64,000 nucleotides of DNA from Archilochus colubris. Lineage: Eukaryota > Chordata > Aves > Apodiformes > Trochilidae. Shown one piece after another: positions 1 to 13,233 of the stretch; the first letter of the stretch is position 1, and the number at the start of each line of letters is the position of its first letter. A program made the translations under genes and the position numbers. The notes below the pieces were generated by a model. That model ran no database searches, was not told where the DNA came from, and saw only the letters and a program-made list of their open reading frames with translations. The stretch spans positions 32,080,874 to 32,144,873 of the forward strand of contig CM041090.1 of the NCBI GenBank assembly GCA_023079485.1, written 5' to 3'.

Positions 1-3000
1 CCTGACTCTACCTCAGGCCCAAAGCCGGACACAAAGCCTGACACAGTGTTACACTCATGATTAGTCCATGAATGGTTTGCTTCCATTAAAAATCTCCATC
101 ATTTTCTTTGAATGCATTTATTTTGGGGAACATCTCATGCTGGTGCAACTGGAGGGCATGTTGTGGTGGTGTAAACCAGGGGAAGTTTCATGCCATGTTC
201 CCACCATGCCCTCTTTTTTTGCTTCCCTTTCTCATCTCACTGACATCAGTGTCCTTGGCAAAGCTTGCCATTTATGTGGAGAATTGTAGTATTTTTCTCC
301 TGATTTCCTGATAACGTGAGAACTGTGAGATCACGTTCTCCATACAACCATAAGTGTTCATGAAGAGGATGAACATTATATATGTATTCAACAGCCTCTC
401 ACACTTCATGCTATGTTTTTAGTCTGCTTATCAGCCTCAACTACATATGCCAGAAGGTTGAAGAGCACTGAAATGTCAAATGACTGGTTTTCCTGAGAAA
501 AAGTGTTGCTACAAGGGAAACACTAACCATGTTATTAGCAGTATGTTGAATACTAGACATCAGAAAAATTGCAGGGTTTCTCTTCCATCTCCCTTCCATC
601 TATGAGAAACAATTGTATAAAAAAAAAAAAACTTCAGTCCTGCTGCTTGTTGATTTTCTTTTTTCCATAAGGCTCAGCGTAGACAAGAGTAACCTGGCTG
701 AACATCCCTTCCAGTCTTGCTTCAGTATATGGAGAACACTGACAGACAAGAACTGACTTCTGCAACCTCTGTAAGGACTGAAACACAGGGGAAATATGTC
801 AGAATGGCAATGTTTAAAACATTTTCTGCATTCAGTTTGCCAAACCTACAATGTTATGAAGGCTCAAGGTTTATACCCTTGCATATATTTTGCTTCTGTA
901 GTGTTTATCTCTCTGTTCCTACAGCTGCTCCCATACATGCTAGCAGAATCATGAACTAAAACAGGTTTCAAATGTAGATCTCCATATAGAGCAGGTCACC
1001 TGTCCATACACAGGAAACATGACTTCACTGACAGTTACTTTTTGTCTTTACTATTCAGAAAACAGTAAGAAAGGGGACCTGTTGGACCAGACAGTCAACA
1101 CTGACACATGCTAAGTAGAATATAAACCAATGATTCAATAGTATTAATAATGAGTAAAGGGGTAATTCAAAAGTAAATTAGGACCCCCACCTCATTCAGC
1201 CTGAAGCTTTAACCTGATACAGCTTCCTCTCCAGTTTGTTAAGAAGTTGTGCCCTACTAAATGCCTAAATTTCAGTAAACTAAGAATGACCTGGAAGTCA
1301 TATTATCCCACTGTCATGAAAGAAATGTCCTTGCTGCACACTGTAAATTCCGAGAAATTCCATTAATGCCAGTAGACAATATGCTTAAGTTTCACACTAT
1401 GAAAAACCCAAAAGACCAGACTGAGGGGCAATGGGCAACTTGATCCCTTTGTAAAACTGCAATTTTCTAACCTATGCGTCTGTTGCCAAACTAAATTGAT
1501 TCTGAATATAAATTTTAAAAGCACTACAAAGACTTGGTTTTTATATTCCTTACCCTGAATTTAATTTTAATCAATTCAAAATTCAATTCAAAAATTTATT
1601 TGCCGCTGGCACTAGTGATGCAATATTACAATGAATTTCCAGCTTCAACCACTATATTGCATTGAAAATATTGAAAGGAAGAAATCTTTTTGTTATGCTA
1701 GGATTCTTTTAACAGGATATGGAGTCAGTGAAATATTCTAAGTAAATACTGGTTTTATTTCTAGGTACAGATTTGGAAGACAATATTCCTACAACTTTTC
1801 ACAGAGAAATAGCTTCCCTGCAGCACAAATTGGTTTTGGTACCATGCTATTCTGACTTTACAGCTTTTGGATTAGAGCTCTGGCATATGGGTCAGCTCTG
1901 GTAGTGACTTGAACCACAGACAGAGTAAGTTGATTCTTTTGTCTAATAGATTGTTGTCCTAAAAAAGTATGGAGCTTTTTGCTCACCACCGCTGGGAGGA
2001 AGGGGAGTAGTCAGCTATTTAAATGATGTTTCCTTACTGCCTGACAGTAATATTGACTCTGGGAATTCAGAGGCAGGTAAAAACACATTTTATAGAGCAC
2101 AAGTAATCTCAGTGAAGACCTGGTTTTGAAGCACCAGCTTCAATTGGGAAGATAATGAGCTGTTGAAAAGCCTCTTCTTGATGTACCGAAATACATCTGC
2201 TAGGGAAAAAATAATAATACCATCTCACTTCCAGACATCTGAGCATTCTTCCTGAATCCTTTTCTCTTTTCTCCAAACATGTGCAGCTTTACTTCATTCG
2301 ATACAAACAGGGTAATGTCCCATTAAGGTCCATAGAGAGCCTTAAAAGAAGTCAGGCTGGCAAACAGCCCTTGTCCATACTGCATCGTTTGAAATGGTTA
2401 CTCGGCTTCTCATCTCTGACATTATTTTCACAAAATAAAACATTTTTTAATGAAAGGAGTAAACTGAAATGTCAAATACTTTAGATTTTCTTTATCCTGG
2501 GTAAGCACAACTGTAACGGGCAATAGCTCTAATAAACTGCATGGATCTGTTACAAAGACAGACTTCTTTAGGATTAAAATTAGAGAAGGTGGAGAATGGT
2601 AAAGGTAGAATAAGAGTATCAAATTTTTAGATGAGCTGAAAGCATAAAAGGGTTAAGAATGAAAGACCAAAAAAGCATGGAGGTTTTATTAGTGTGCAAT
2701 CTCATTAGAATGACTCACAGTTGAGCAATTTTGCCTTACAGGAGTTGCTTTGATTCGTGGTAAGAAATTGAGAGGCTCTGGAACAGAAGAAAACCAAGAA
2801 TTAGTGATGGAAAATACCAAAAGTTTAGAATTTCAAACTTAGGTGATTATTCTAAATATTTTAAATCTGGTAGCATCATACTGTTAAATTTCATACGAAG
2901 ATTTAGATGTGGATGATCTGTCCCGAGGCCACTGAGGTACTTTCTCCAGTGCTGAAGCAGTATGAGTTTTACTTCTTTGATTTTTCAGATTGATTTGTCT

Positions 3001-3505
3001 AACTTATTCTTAAAAATTTGCTAGGAAGAGCATTCCACACGATTGCTACAGTCTGCCCCTGTATTAAATTGCATGGTCTAATCTGGATCCCTGAAAAACA
3101 GGGGATTCTACTAACTAGATTCACATCCACCTTGGATGAAAAACTGCTACATTTCCATAGGTTTCTGACATCTACTTTTCCAACTTCGTGGGTCTCTAAA
3201 CTTACCCTTTTGGTCCCAAAGGTTGCCTTTCTGCTGTCATTGGGGCTATATAAAGCTAACAAAGGTCTATGATAACTATTAATGCTAAGTTAATAGCACT
3301 GGCACTATTTTAGTTTCTTTATTTGTGGGACTGCTGACAGCAGGAAATCAAAAATGGGAAAAAAAATTAGATAGAGTATTATGTAAACTTCAGGTGAGCA
3401 GGATTCTTTCTGGAATCAGGTATAAATAAGTGGAAAGGGAACACTTTTGCCCAAAGTTCTAAATTTTTAGAAAGTTCCTAAACTTCCTAAGTTCCTAAAA
3501 CTTTC
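1..3505. other. Gene-free stretch, no recognised repeat
   Basis: Only short open frames (under 90 codons) with no recognisable domain. There is an A run near 620-631. I see no convincing CR1, LTR, RNA gene or conserved exon here. Old, heavily decayed repeats cannot be excluded by eye. Confidence 0.5.
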
Positions 3506-3693
3506 AGGCATTGGAATGGGCTGCCCAGGGAAGTGCTGGATTCTCCGTACCTTGAGGTTTTTAAGAAGAGATTGGATGCAGCCAATGATCTAGTGCCATG
3601 ATCTAGTAACCACAGCAGCACTGGGTGAAGGATCAGACTTGATGATCTCAGGTGTCCTTTCTAATCTGGCTGATTCTATGATTCCATGATTCC
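3506..3693 (+). mobile_element. CR1 LINE, 3'-end fragment
   Basis: The stretch reads like the terminal part of avian CR1. It has 'cattggaatgggctgccc', then 'agggaagtgctggattct', a Leu/Phe-rich segment, 'gacttgatgatctcaggtg', 'cctttctaatctggc' and the terminal 'gattctatgattccatgatt'. These blocks correspond to the end of ORF2 (HWN-LP-EV-S type residues) followed by the 3' UTR hairpin and the short AT-rich tail repeats. It is 5'-truncated, as almost all CR1 copies are, and is well diverged, so it is an old copy. It has no coding capacity. Confidence 0.85.
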
Positions 3694-6600
3694 TTTCCTG
3701 CTCCAGGGAGAAGCCAGAGAGCAAGGTACAGCAAGTCTGGAATAGGTGTCAAGGGAATGTTGTAGAACAAAGTAAGGAGTCTCCAGTCCAAAACATCTTC
3801 TTTGACCACTGTTCCTAACAATACTTCAGCTTGTCCAAGGGCAAACCTACAAGATGCCCTGACAGGTGTAATGAGCAATACAGTGGAGATTTAACACTGT
3901 ACACAAACACGGGGCCATAAGAAAATTACTGCTGAATGGCATGATCTACGCAAGTGTGGTATGCCCACCAACATCCAGGCCTGAGACATCCATTTTTCAT
4001 CTTTCCAGGAAATTATTTCCAACACTTTAAAGTTTCCTGCACTTATTGGAGATTTTGGGTTTTGTGGGGTTTTATGTCCATTTACATAACTCCTGTAAAT
4101 CTGTTGCTAATTGCTGCAGTTGCTTCTTTATTCCATGCCCTTTTGTCCAGTGCCCTTTGAGTGGTTTTAATAAAATCACATATTATGACTAATATTTACT
4201 GTCCCTCATTAGAGAGTCCTTTTATGTCTCAAATAAAGAAGGTCTGCCAACTGGAGCCCAGGCCTTTATTCCTTACACACCCAAGTCTCCCGTTCTGCTC
4301 ACTGACACTGGAATTAATTCAAGATGGGGCAAGGTGATGCTCACATTGTGCAGGCTGGGAAGATATTGCATCCGCATGGTAGTCAAATTTCTCACTCAGC
4401 TGTGAAAATAACAAGGCACTGCGATCCAGTGTGCAAGACTTGCAAAGTGAATGCACTGAGAACAGACTCTACAGATAGAGTGTGTTTTGCATTCCCAATA
4501 AGTCTTCATATTTAAAGTGATGCAAGAAGTGTGTGAGAGAGGGAAAACCACGGACAGCTTACACCAGGCATTACTGCAGGGTTTATAAAGAAACTATAGA
4601 CTGTTGTGTAACTTGGCTATATCCAAGATTCTAAATCACAAAAAAACAGTATATAAGCATCTTTAGAGCTAATATTTACAAAAGCAATTTGACTGAACAG
4701 TGCAAGTTCGCTGGGACTAGAAATGGCTTTGTAATGAATTCCATGAAAAGTTAATCGACAAGTAGCTTCTCTTTTCCATTTCCTTCATTTCTCCTCTTGG
4801 GGCCAAATTTGCTTGGCATGGCAGCAGCTGGCTTCCAAGATAAAACTGTAAGATCTCACACAGGCAAGCTATCATCTCTGAATATTCACACATGTCAACA
4901 GCTTTTGTGTAATTCAGGGCTCGCTCCACATCAGACAGTGACCTGACCATGCTGTGTGCCTGCAGAGCCTCCCATAAAATAAAACCAGACTAATCATAGG
5001 AAGATCACATAGATAAATGTGGTAGATTGAAAGCCTAATGCCATCAAATACCACAGTTTCAGAAGTTCCTAGTACAATCCTGAGCAGTGAGAATATGTTG
5101 ATCCCAGAAAAAAGTTTGGGATGCTCATCCAGAATACAGTATTCTTTTTCCACATAGTAATAATGCCATATTCATATACTGATTCAAAGTCAAATTGGTA
5201 ACTTTAGTCAACAAATTATTCTTAAATATCCATTGCCAACAATTTATGTGCAACATAATTCAACATATTCATCTTCTGTGGCCAGTATCAATATTACTCA
5301 ACTAACATTTAAAAAATATCACCATTCACATTTGTATAAAGATATTTTATATAGTTATAAAAGATTAATATACTGAACAAAAGTGAAAATTTACTAAAAT
5401 ATTGGTGTTTACTTTATGATGCAACACACCTTACAATTTGGAAATATATGTTTCATAGTGTATCAAAAATAGGGAATTTGGTCCCTCAATAAGACAATTA
5501 TAACTGCTTGTCATAGGATTCTTTTGAAAGACAATGATATAAAACCCCTCATCCTGACATTTTTAAAAGCAATTTAAAAGCAAACCCCTAGGCCTCACAT
5601 TTTCAGAGATGGAAGTTCTTTTAAAACATGAATAAAACAAGGTTAAAAACAAAAAGAGAAATAAAAAACCTAAGGTATTTTTTTAAAAAAAAAAAAGTGC
5701 TCTACATTTGTGGCTTTTTTTCTTTATCTGAATGCCTGGCAACTTGGAAGAAGGTGATTTTTTTCAGAAGGAAGTTTGATGCAGAAGTGTGTCTTACTCT
5801 GCTTTATTCTCAATTTCATTGCATGTTATAGTACGTTTTGCTTTAAAAAGGTGCTCAGAGGCAATAAATAGTTCTGAAGCTAGCTAGAAGTCTGTTCTTT
5901 ACCTACTTCAGTATTTACCCTTGTGTATTCAAAAATTATAACAGTAAAAAGCAGCCCAAAGTCAGAATGTGCTAACTATGCTACAAGAAGGAATGTTAAT
6001 GAAAAGAAAATAATGCAGAAGGTAAAAAGAAATTTCTTTATCCATTGAAAACAATCTGCAAGTATCCATCATTCTATCAAATGAAATGTTCTTTGGGTAA
6101 ATAAGAAGACAGAGGAAAGAGTCAAACTTGTGTTGCTGGAGTAGAAAATAACAGGTCATCCAGAGCAGGCATTGAGGATGGCTTTGACAGCCACCTGCGT
6201 GAGAAGAAAGATGTTCTCTTGCTCTTGGCCTCATGTAAGCTGCAGAGGCTATTTAGTTAACCTCACAAGCAAGCTTAGAAATTGGAACAGCTGAAGAGCA
6301 TCTGGAGTATGATCTTATTGCTCTCTTTTTTCATAGCTTTGTTGCATAACTTTGTTGCAAATTCCACAATTGAATTTTTCACGTAAATATATTTAAATTC
6401 TGTTTAATATGAAACCAACTTTGCGTCATAGGACAGACATGGGTGAGGCCGTCTGTAAAAATCAAACTGTGCCACTCTCACTCTTGCCATGTCCTGGCCT
6501 GGGTCCAGCACGTTAAGAGAAAAAGAGAATGTCTCTGGCTGTGCTGTAAAGGCCAATATAGACATTAGCAATGTGGGTGTCTTACACTGAGGATGTCAGG

Positions 6601-9350
6601 GCCACCAGTGAGGATGTGGCACCCGTGAGTGCTCTTCCCATCTGTTATCCACTGGCTGCTCAAGGCCTCTTCGTGAAACAGGAGAAAATAGAAAGAACAG
6701 AGAAACTAGCTCCCCTGGAAGAAAGGCAGAAAAGGGGAAGAGACAGGACCTGAAGCCAACAGGGAACACAGACAATTTAGAACAGATTATGAGAGAATCA
6801 AGACAAAGATGAGGGGGACAGAAGGAAAGGACTAGCCTGCACCTTGACAGGAAGACAAGTTACAAGAGATTTTAAGGATACACGTGAGGGTCCTTCAGGA
6901 CCAAAGCATGAGTCTTGAATACAAAGCTGACAGGCATAAGAGAAAATCCCACAAAAGTGAGCAAGGTAATGAAAGAAGTGAAACTGAGGCCATCTGCAGT
7001 GGATTTCTAATTTTTTTTGCACAGAAGGATAACAGATCTTAGCATCTTTAGGGAGTTTAAGGAGTGGCAAAAAAAAAAAAAAAAAAATGTCAGTCATGAA
7101 CTTTGGGATATATTCACAGAAAGAAGACTTATCTTGCAGAGTAACTTATGAGCAACAGGGCAAATATTTTTCTGAGGTACAGCAGGGTTGCTTAGAGGAA
7201 CTTGTAACAAAAATGTGAAGGGAGATAAATGGGATAAGCTTGAATACTTTCTTAACTTGATTTCAATGTACAGGGAAATCACATGGAAAAGGCAGTTGAA
7301 ATTGATAAGGAACTAGGAGATGACAGAAGATTTCCAGCAGAAAGAAATCATTCATATTGATGAGAATTACTAGACAAGTATGCAGTCTGTCTCAGGAACT
7401 ATGTATAAGAACTTAATAAAAAAACCAAAAGAACAGAAACATTCCCATAATAAGTGCAAGTAGCTTGAACAGCAAAATTGAAGAACTTTAGCAATAGCAT
7501 GGAATAAGAAACTAAATATTACAAAAGAAAAATGGGCTAACAATCATGATGACTGCAGATGCTGGAGGATGTGCCCTATTCAGCAAGCATATGATGTGAC
7601 TGGTAAAAACAGTTGTTAGAATTTTAGGTTAATTATCTGATATTCTGCACAAGAAGTGTAACAGAGTCTTTTGGGGTCTAAATCACAGAAGGGAAGGAGG
7701 GTGAACAAGATTGTTCTGATGCATTTTGGGAATCAGCCATGGACCAGTACAGTGAGAGGGGGAACAGAGCTCTCGTTAACATTACTGAAAGCAGAAATCT
7801 GACAGGGAAAATAGGGGTTGGAAAGCAAGTACAAGTTTCTGCCAGGTGCAGTAAAAAAGTCTGGAGTAAATTTCAAGAGGCTCTAAAGAAATATAGCAAA
7901 AGCAAACACAACACAAGTTTTAAATGACCCCAGCTGAGCTCTCTCTCAGAAATTCATGAAACTGAATTAGCCACTTGGGCACTCAAGAATGAGCAAGATT
8001 TCCTCACTCACAAGCCTTAACTTTTGAAAATAAGGATTTAAAGAAACAGATATTTCTTAAATGAAAATGTGAAAACCACTAAAATGAGAACTTAGCAAAA
8101 CCCAGTAATTCATGGTACAGAGAGCTACCATCCATTTGAGAACTGTAGCAGTCACTGCCTTCAGGAATTGTCAGTTGTTGAGGCGAAGAGCCAGAAGTCC
8201 CTTCCCTTTCTTATACCCTCACTCTACTCCTGTTGTGCCAAGTCTCCATAGTAGGCACCCAAGCCTCTTACCATCAGTGCACGCAAGGCTTGGCAGAGTC
8301 TTAAAACTCATCTCAATGAAGTAAACATTTCTCTGGGCTTGGAGGCCATGATTTAGCTGCTTCCTCTAGTCAGCTACTCCAGGTAGTCTTCAGGTAGTCT
8401 TCATTTCTCACTGTTTCTGGAGCAGGACTCTACTGTCATCCCGGTGTTCAGCGCAGAAAGTCTATTTCTAAGCAAAATCATGAAGTAGCAAGACCTAAAG
8501 AAGGACTCTATTGAAGTGGAATTTTATTGATGTTCAAATAGTAATGATTATTCAAGGAAGTGTGGAGAAGGGAAGAATAGTATTTTAGCCCAGAAATCAG
8601 AAAAGGAGGCAATAAGTGAGAGGTGTCAAAATCTAGGCTCTATCTAACTTACAAAGGGTTCTAAAACTTCTAATAAAATGCTTATCTTTATAAGGAGTGC
8701 AAGGAAAGAAGAGTGTCAATACATTATGTTAAGAGTTTTCATGCTGTGAGAGAAACCTAAGTGAATAAATTGACTACCGAAGTGAAAGTAGGATGAGTGG
8801 GAATGGAAGTAAAACAAAAACTCAGAGCATAAAATGGTCCAGTTACAATATTGCATGTTCTACACTCCAGAATATATATGAAACAGAGAAATTAAATACA
8901 AACCAGTAATAAATTATCATGTAGGAGTTGCATTTTGTGAGCAGAGTATCTTCTTTTAAACTTAATATTAAAAAGTGCTTATATTTTCTAAAAATTAATC
9001 ATACCTGCCTGCCCCACTGATTGACATTTCAAGACAACAGTGGTCTTACAGTCTGGGAAGTACAAAAGTACAAACCTCCTTCTGTTATCCCCGTGGGAGA
9101 CATCCGTAGCTATACCACTGTCAAATTTCTAAAGGGTGTTGGACATCCCCTGTGGAAGAAGGATCCACAAACCTATATCAGTCAAAACCCCCATGCAAGT
9201 ATGGTGAATCTATTTGGCAACTGATAAAGCATAAGGGTAGATCACTTCAGCAGTTTTAGGAACAGAACAACATTTGGTAAGACAAAACACAAAGTTGTAT
9301 GCATAGAGGCTGTAACAGGTCCTTCTCTGCAAAGGACACATCCATTCTTG
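3694..9350. other. Gene-free stretch, no recognised gene
   Basis: Anonymous AT-rich DNA. It contains an A run at about 5687-5697, a mixed T/A run near 5678-5697 and an A run at 7070-7086. A small tandem duplication of 'caggtagtctt' lies at about 8381-8402. Open frames are all short and unsupported. Confidence 0.5.
7070..7086 (+). repeat. Poly(A) run
   Basis: Uninterrupted run of A residues on the plus strand. No retrotransposon body is recognisable upstream of it, so it is called simple sequence only. Confidence 0.8.
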
Positions 9351-9471
9351 CAGATTTTCAAGACTGGATAAATCCCTGAGCAACCTGGTCTGAAACAGTG
9401 TTGATTCTCTGAGCAGATGCTGGACTAGAGGTCCTGAGGTCTCTTTCAACCTGAATTATCCAACTGTATAC
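9351..9471 (+). mobile_element. CR1 LINE, short 3'-proximal fragment
   Basis: Diverged match to the CR1 tail. The blocks 'ccctgagcaacctggtctg', 'gagcagatgctggactaga', 'ggtcctgaggtctctttc' and 'aacctgaattatcc' follow in the usual order of the CR1 3' UTR. The terminal tail repeats are decayed or missing. Boundaries are approximate because both ends fade into unique sequence. Confidence 0.7.
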
Positions 9472-10563
9472 CAAGAAGCCAGATCAGCTATTGGTAGCAG
9501 ACATGTTCTTTGGAAACCCTCCAATATATGGCAAGCCTAACAGTGATGCTATATATGCCACAAATTCAGGTTTTGTATATCATGCATCATTAATGAAAAA
9601 CAACATAAAGCCTAATACTGAAAAGATGGGAAAAATCAAAGAGAAATGCATTTAGTAAACATTTCAGGCAGAGAGATTCAAACCACAGCATCAGAAGGGC
9701 AGTGTCTCTCTATATCCACCTAAAACGTTATTAAGGCTTTTTAAAAAGTGTTTTCAGCAAAGAAAAACATTAGCTATCATAAACCTTATATTGGTAAAAT
9801 TATTTGCAAGTTCAGACTGCAGATAAACCACAACAGAATTCACTTCTTCCTTCTTCACTTATTACTCTGGATTCTGAATAGTGCAAATGGGAGAAAAACA
9901 GTACCTTTTCTGGATGGCTGCCTTAAAACATGTTAATACTGTTATACTTTAAGATTTTATCTTTTTATTTCAGGTACATTATTGAGGAGAAGTTATTCCA
10001 AAGATACTGTAAGATTGTGAAGTTCTATCACAGATGCTGTAAGAAATGTAATGCTGCAGCTACATCTTGAGCAAGAATACAAATAAGCTGGATGAAACAT
10101 AATAGTGCCTCTATTTTGTGGGTTCCAGCACTGGTTTGACTGGTAGATACATAACCTGCTTACATGCAAAAGTGTTTATGATACATTCTAAGTACAAAAG
10201 CATTTCAACTAAAATTTCCTAAACTACACAGATATTCTGAAATGAAGGGTGTGACTAATTTAGAATAGATCATTTTCATTATAAGGGTTGTTATGATATC
10301 TCACGCCACATTTAATATTTTAATCATAATGTTTTGTAAAGTTCATGAAGCAAACTTCATTAAAAAAAAATTGAAGCAAAATTTATGGAAACAATAATGA
10401 ACAGCAAACAAAACTCTTAAAATTGCATAATGCTTTCACTGTTTTATTGGTTGAAGAAGAAAAGTGAAAATGTGGTTAGTTTTTCTTTTTCCTACCTGTT
10501 CAAAGTAAAAATTAGCTGGAATCTGTACTGAAGAAGGTTTGAGTAGAAAAAAGAGAAAAACAG

Positions 10564-10745
10564 AGACCAAAATATTTACCCACTGGTCATACTCTGTACC
10601 CTCCTGTTCTTTTGGAGACATATCTCCAAAGGCAACATAGGACCTTTTTGGAGCTGACTCATTTCCAGTTTGAGATGGTTGGTCAGTGATATCAGTGACT
10701 GGCTGTGCTCCTCTGTACCAATTACTCACCACAATCTCCATGAAA
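10564..10745 (-). CDS. Possible coding exon, unknown protein (weak)
   Basis: On the minus strand an open frame reads MEIVVSNWYRGAQPV at its start and PKEQEGTEYDQW towards its end, about 54 codons. It then meets a GTAAAT that could act as a splice donor near 10578; beyond this the frame turns into low-complexity hydrophobic sequence of the kind seen in non-coding DNA. Composition (Asp, Glu, Gln, Ser, Pro mixed evenly) is protein-like. I do not recognise a family. A second potential donor (GTGAGTAA) lies inside the frame near 10727, which weakens the single-exon reading. Frames of this length occur by chance in this window, so this is a hypothesis: an exon of an unidentified minus-strand gene, a pseudogene fragment, or chance. 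Confidence 0.2.
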
Positions 10746-10814
10746 CAAGCTGAACATCTGGATTTATCAAAGTAAAACTTTTTAAGTCACATTGGTTTCC
10801 CCTTAGAAAGGAAG

Positions 10815-10874
10815 AAAAAAAAAAAAAAAAAGAAAAAAAAAAAAAAAGAGGGGGAAAAAAAAAAAAAAAAAAAA
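10815..10874 (+). repeat. A-rich low-complexity tract
   Basis: Three A runs of roughly 15 to 20 bases separated by single G residues and by a GAGGGGG island at 10848-10854. On the minus strand it is T-rich. It resembles an expanded poly(A), but no retrotransposon end was recognised next to it. Confidence 0.85.
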
Positions 10875-11083
10875 GCCACACAGGGAAAAGCTTCATTCTT
10901 TGAAATCAGCAGGAGCTTAGTTTTTCCCTTGACCCTGGGTGGGGCCAGGCTTTTTACTCTTTCCACTGTCCCTTTTTCCTTCATTACTGTGTCTGACTCT
11001 TCAGATGTGCCACTGCTTTCTGTATCACCTTTACCATTACAATAAGCATGCAGCAACATCTGCAGGGCACTGGATTCCTACAG
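10875..11083 (-). CDS. Possible coding exon, unknown protein (weak)
   Basis: On the minus strand a strong acceptor-like sequence (pyrimidine-rich, ending 'cttctctTCTGTAG') ends near 11076. It is followed by an open frame beginning ESSALQMLLHAYCNG and continuing through SSGTSEESDTVMKEKG and RVKSLAPPRVKGKT before running into the T-rich strand of the neighbouring tract. The acidic-then-basic composition looks protein-like. There is no clear donor, although 'AATGGTAAAG' offers one 40 bases in. Family unknown. It could be an exon, an exon remnant invaded by the A/T tract, or chance. Confidence 0.18.
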
Positions 11084-13233
11084 AAGAGAAGGTATGACCT
11101 CTCCTTAAAGGAGATTACAAGTATTTTTTCAGCTGTCTTTCCCTTAGGTAAGACTCAAATTATTACCTTTCAGAACAAACACTACAACTCAGCAAAAACC
11201 TGAAAAATCAAACTGCTGTGCTCAGAAGTATACTCTGTTACTTGCCATATACTGTTAATATACCTAGGTGGAGGGTGAAACATTACATTTTTTAATTAAG
11301 CTGTCTTACTATTGGGAGAGACATCAGCAACTCGTCAGGGAAAATATGAGGGAAAGTTGGAGATGAGAAAATCAACTAAATATAAAATGAGAAGAACAAG
11401 AATTAAACCTAAATCAGTTCTGGAGGTCCCCATTTGTTTCTAAGATATTTCTAAAGGCAAATCTATACATTCCTTAGATTTCTATAGCTGATATGTGTCT
11501 GTAATGGAGGATGAGTCTTTTCATCGAGCTGAATAATGTGTGGGAATGATGTGGCTATTTTCTGTGTATTCATTTACTCTTCTGTCTTAAATCTGGGGTC
11601 TTCTGTATTGTATTTGGTCATCCCAAATGAGTGACTCAGGTGAGTTTGAAATTATACTAATAAATTCTATGTGGAAAGCCTTCCCATACTATTTATGAAA
11701 TTGTTTCTTGATCCTTTACACACAGCAGACATGCACCCAAAGGGAATGCTTTATGTTGTCTTCTGTGGTGCCCACCATATCCAGCACATTCTCACTAATT
11801 TGAAAAGTGTATACAAGCCTATTTTAGAACATACTCAGCCACTGCAGAGCCTTTAAATAACACTGTAAGTCTCCCAAATTTGGCATTGTTTTCTATATTC
11901 TAAAAATCTTTTCTCATAAAAAAATTAAATTTGAAAGAGTCTCAGGGAGTCATGGACTTCTTGGGATAGATGCAGGAGTTCTTATGTGAGGTTCAAAAGC
12001 CATATTAATTTCACAGAACCTAAAAATATTTTTAAAAAAAAGACACACTTTAACTGGATATTTTTTCACACTAGAAATTTGATCACTGCAGTAATGTATT
12101 TGCTAGTGGTGCAAAATCAGACCCTATGTTCTTGCATTTTTCTTGAGGCTTCCTGAAAAATTTATCCTTGAGCATTTGCTTGCCTCTAAGTTTGGACATT
12201 GTCTCAAGAAGTTTTTGTCTTTCTGCTTACTGCTTGGCAGAAAACAGCAATTTTGGAACAGTAAAGGTAAGAAATACTGGTTTTAATGTTTTTTATACAT
12301 CAAAGGATATTATCAAAGCATTGAACTAAGTGATACTCAGCTAGGTCAATCTATCTGAATATCCAAAATATTTATTTAATGGAACATTAAGGCCAATCAC
12401 ATCAACTGCCTTTGAGCAAGAGCTGTGGGAAACCCTGTTTTCAGTCCCAGAGAAAATTAAGAAAGACTGGAATTTGTTCCTTTCTTTGAGAAATTTCATG
12501 TGATTTTCCTACACAAATATTTCCTTCTGGCCTTAAAACAGGCCTAAAACTATGTACAAGCTGTTTGTATAGACCCAAGCCCCTTTTTTACCCAAGCATA
12601 GACATTTCTTAGGTCCAGGGCATTTATCTTATGCTGTCCCTATATTTAGGGTCTTGAGTTATTTTAACTAAAGTCCACTTGATATATATGTATGATATCA
12701 ACAAAAACTAGCTGGAGTTTCTGCTGAAATTGGGTCAGAATAATAAAATTAATTCAAATTAGTACAGCAATTAGTGCAATGAATACAAATAAGCCCTTCA
12801 GTGGAAATGTCTTGATTTCAGGAACTAAGATGTCAAAGTCATGATGGAAAACAGTATTCATTTGGATTTTTTGATCTGATTCATGCTGAAAACAACAAAA
12901 CAAAAATTTGAGAATTGTCATAAAATGGGACATCTGCAATTAATAAATTTTTCTGCTGTCATTGTCAAAATTAATAACTTTCATGATTAGGAAGGCTGGT
13001 GAATAACGTGGCATCCTATGTCTACCAAAACAGGGAGGAACAAATTCACCTCTCCAGTGGTATAGTGGTAAAACTGGGGTGACTTACAAGTTTCAGTTGT
13101 GAGTACTAAAACCAAATGGAAGGTCTTGTGCTCTCATCAAAGCTCACAACTTAGGAAGACATTAAGCTCCACCTTACTAACAATTAGGCATTTCTTACAA
13201 TTATGCTGTTGCAGAACTATCTGTGTCTCTTAT

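Larger units (their letters stand above)
9472..13233. other. Mostly gene-free stretch
   Basis: Unique-looking sequence. The only objects I can point to are two weak minus-strand exon candidates (10564-10745 and 10875-11083) and the A-rich tract between them. No other repeat or RNA gene was recognised. Confidence 0.45.

Noticed and set aside
13053..13064. A-box-like TGGTATAGTGGT resembling the start of a tRNA gene
   Set aside because: No B box at the right distance and no acceptor or T stem; the following bases do not fold as a tRNA.
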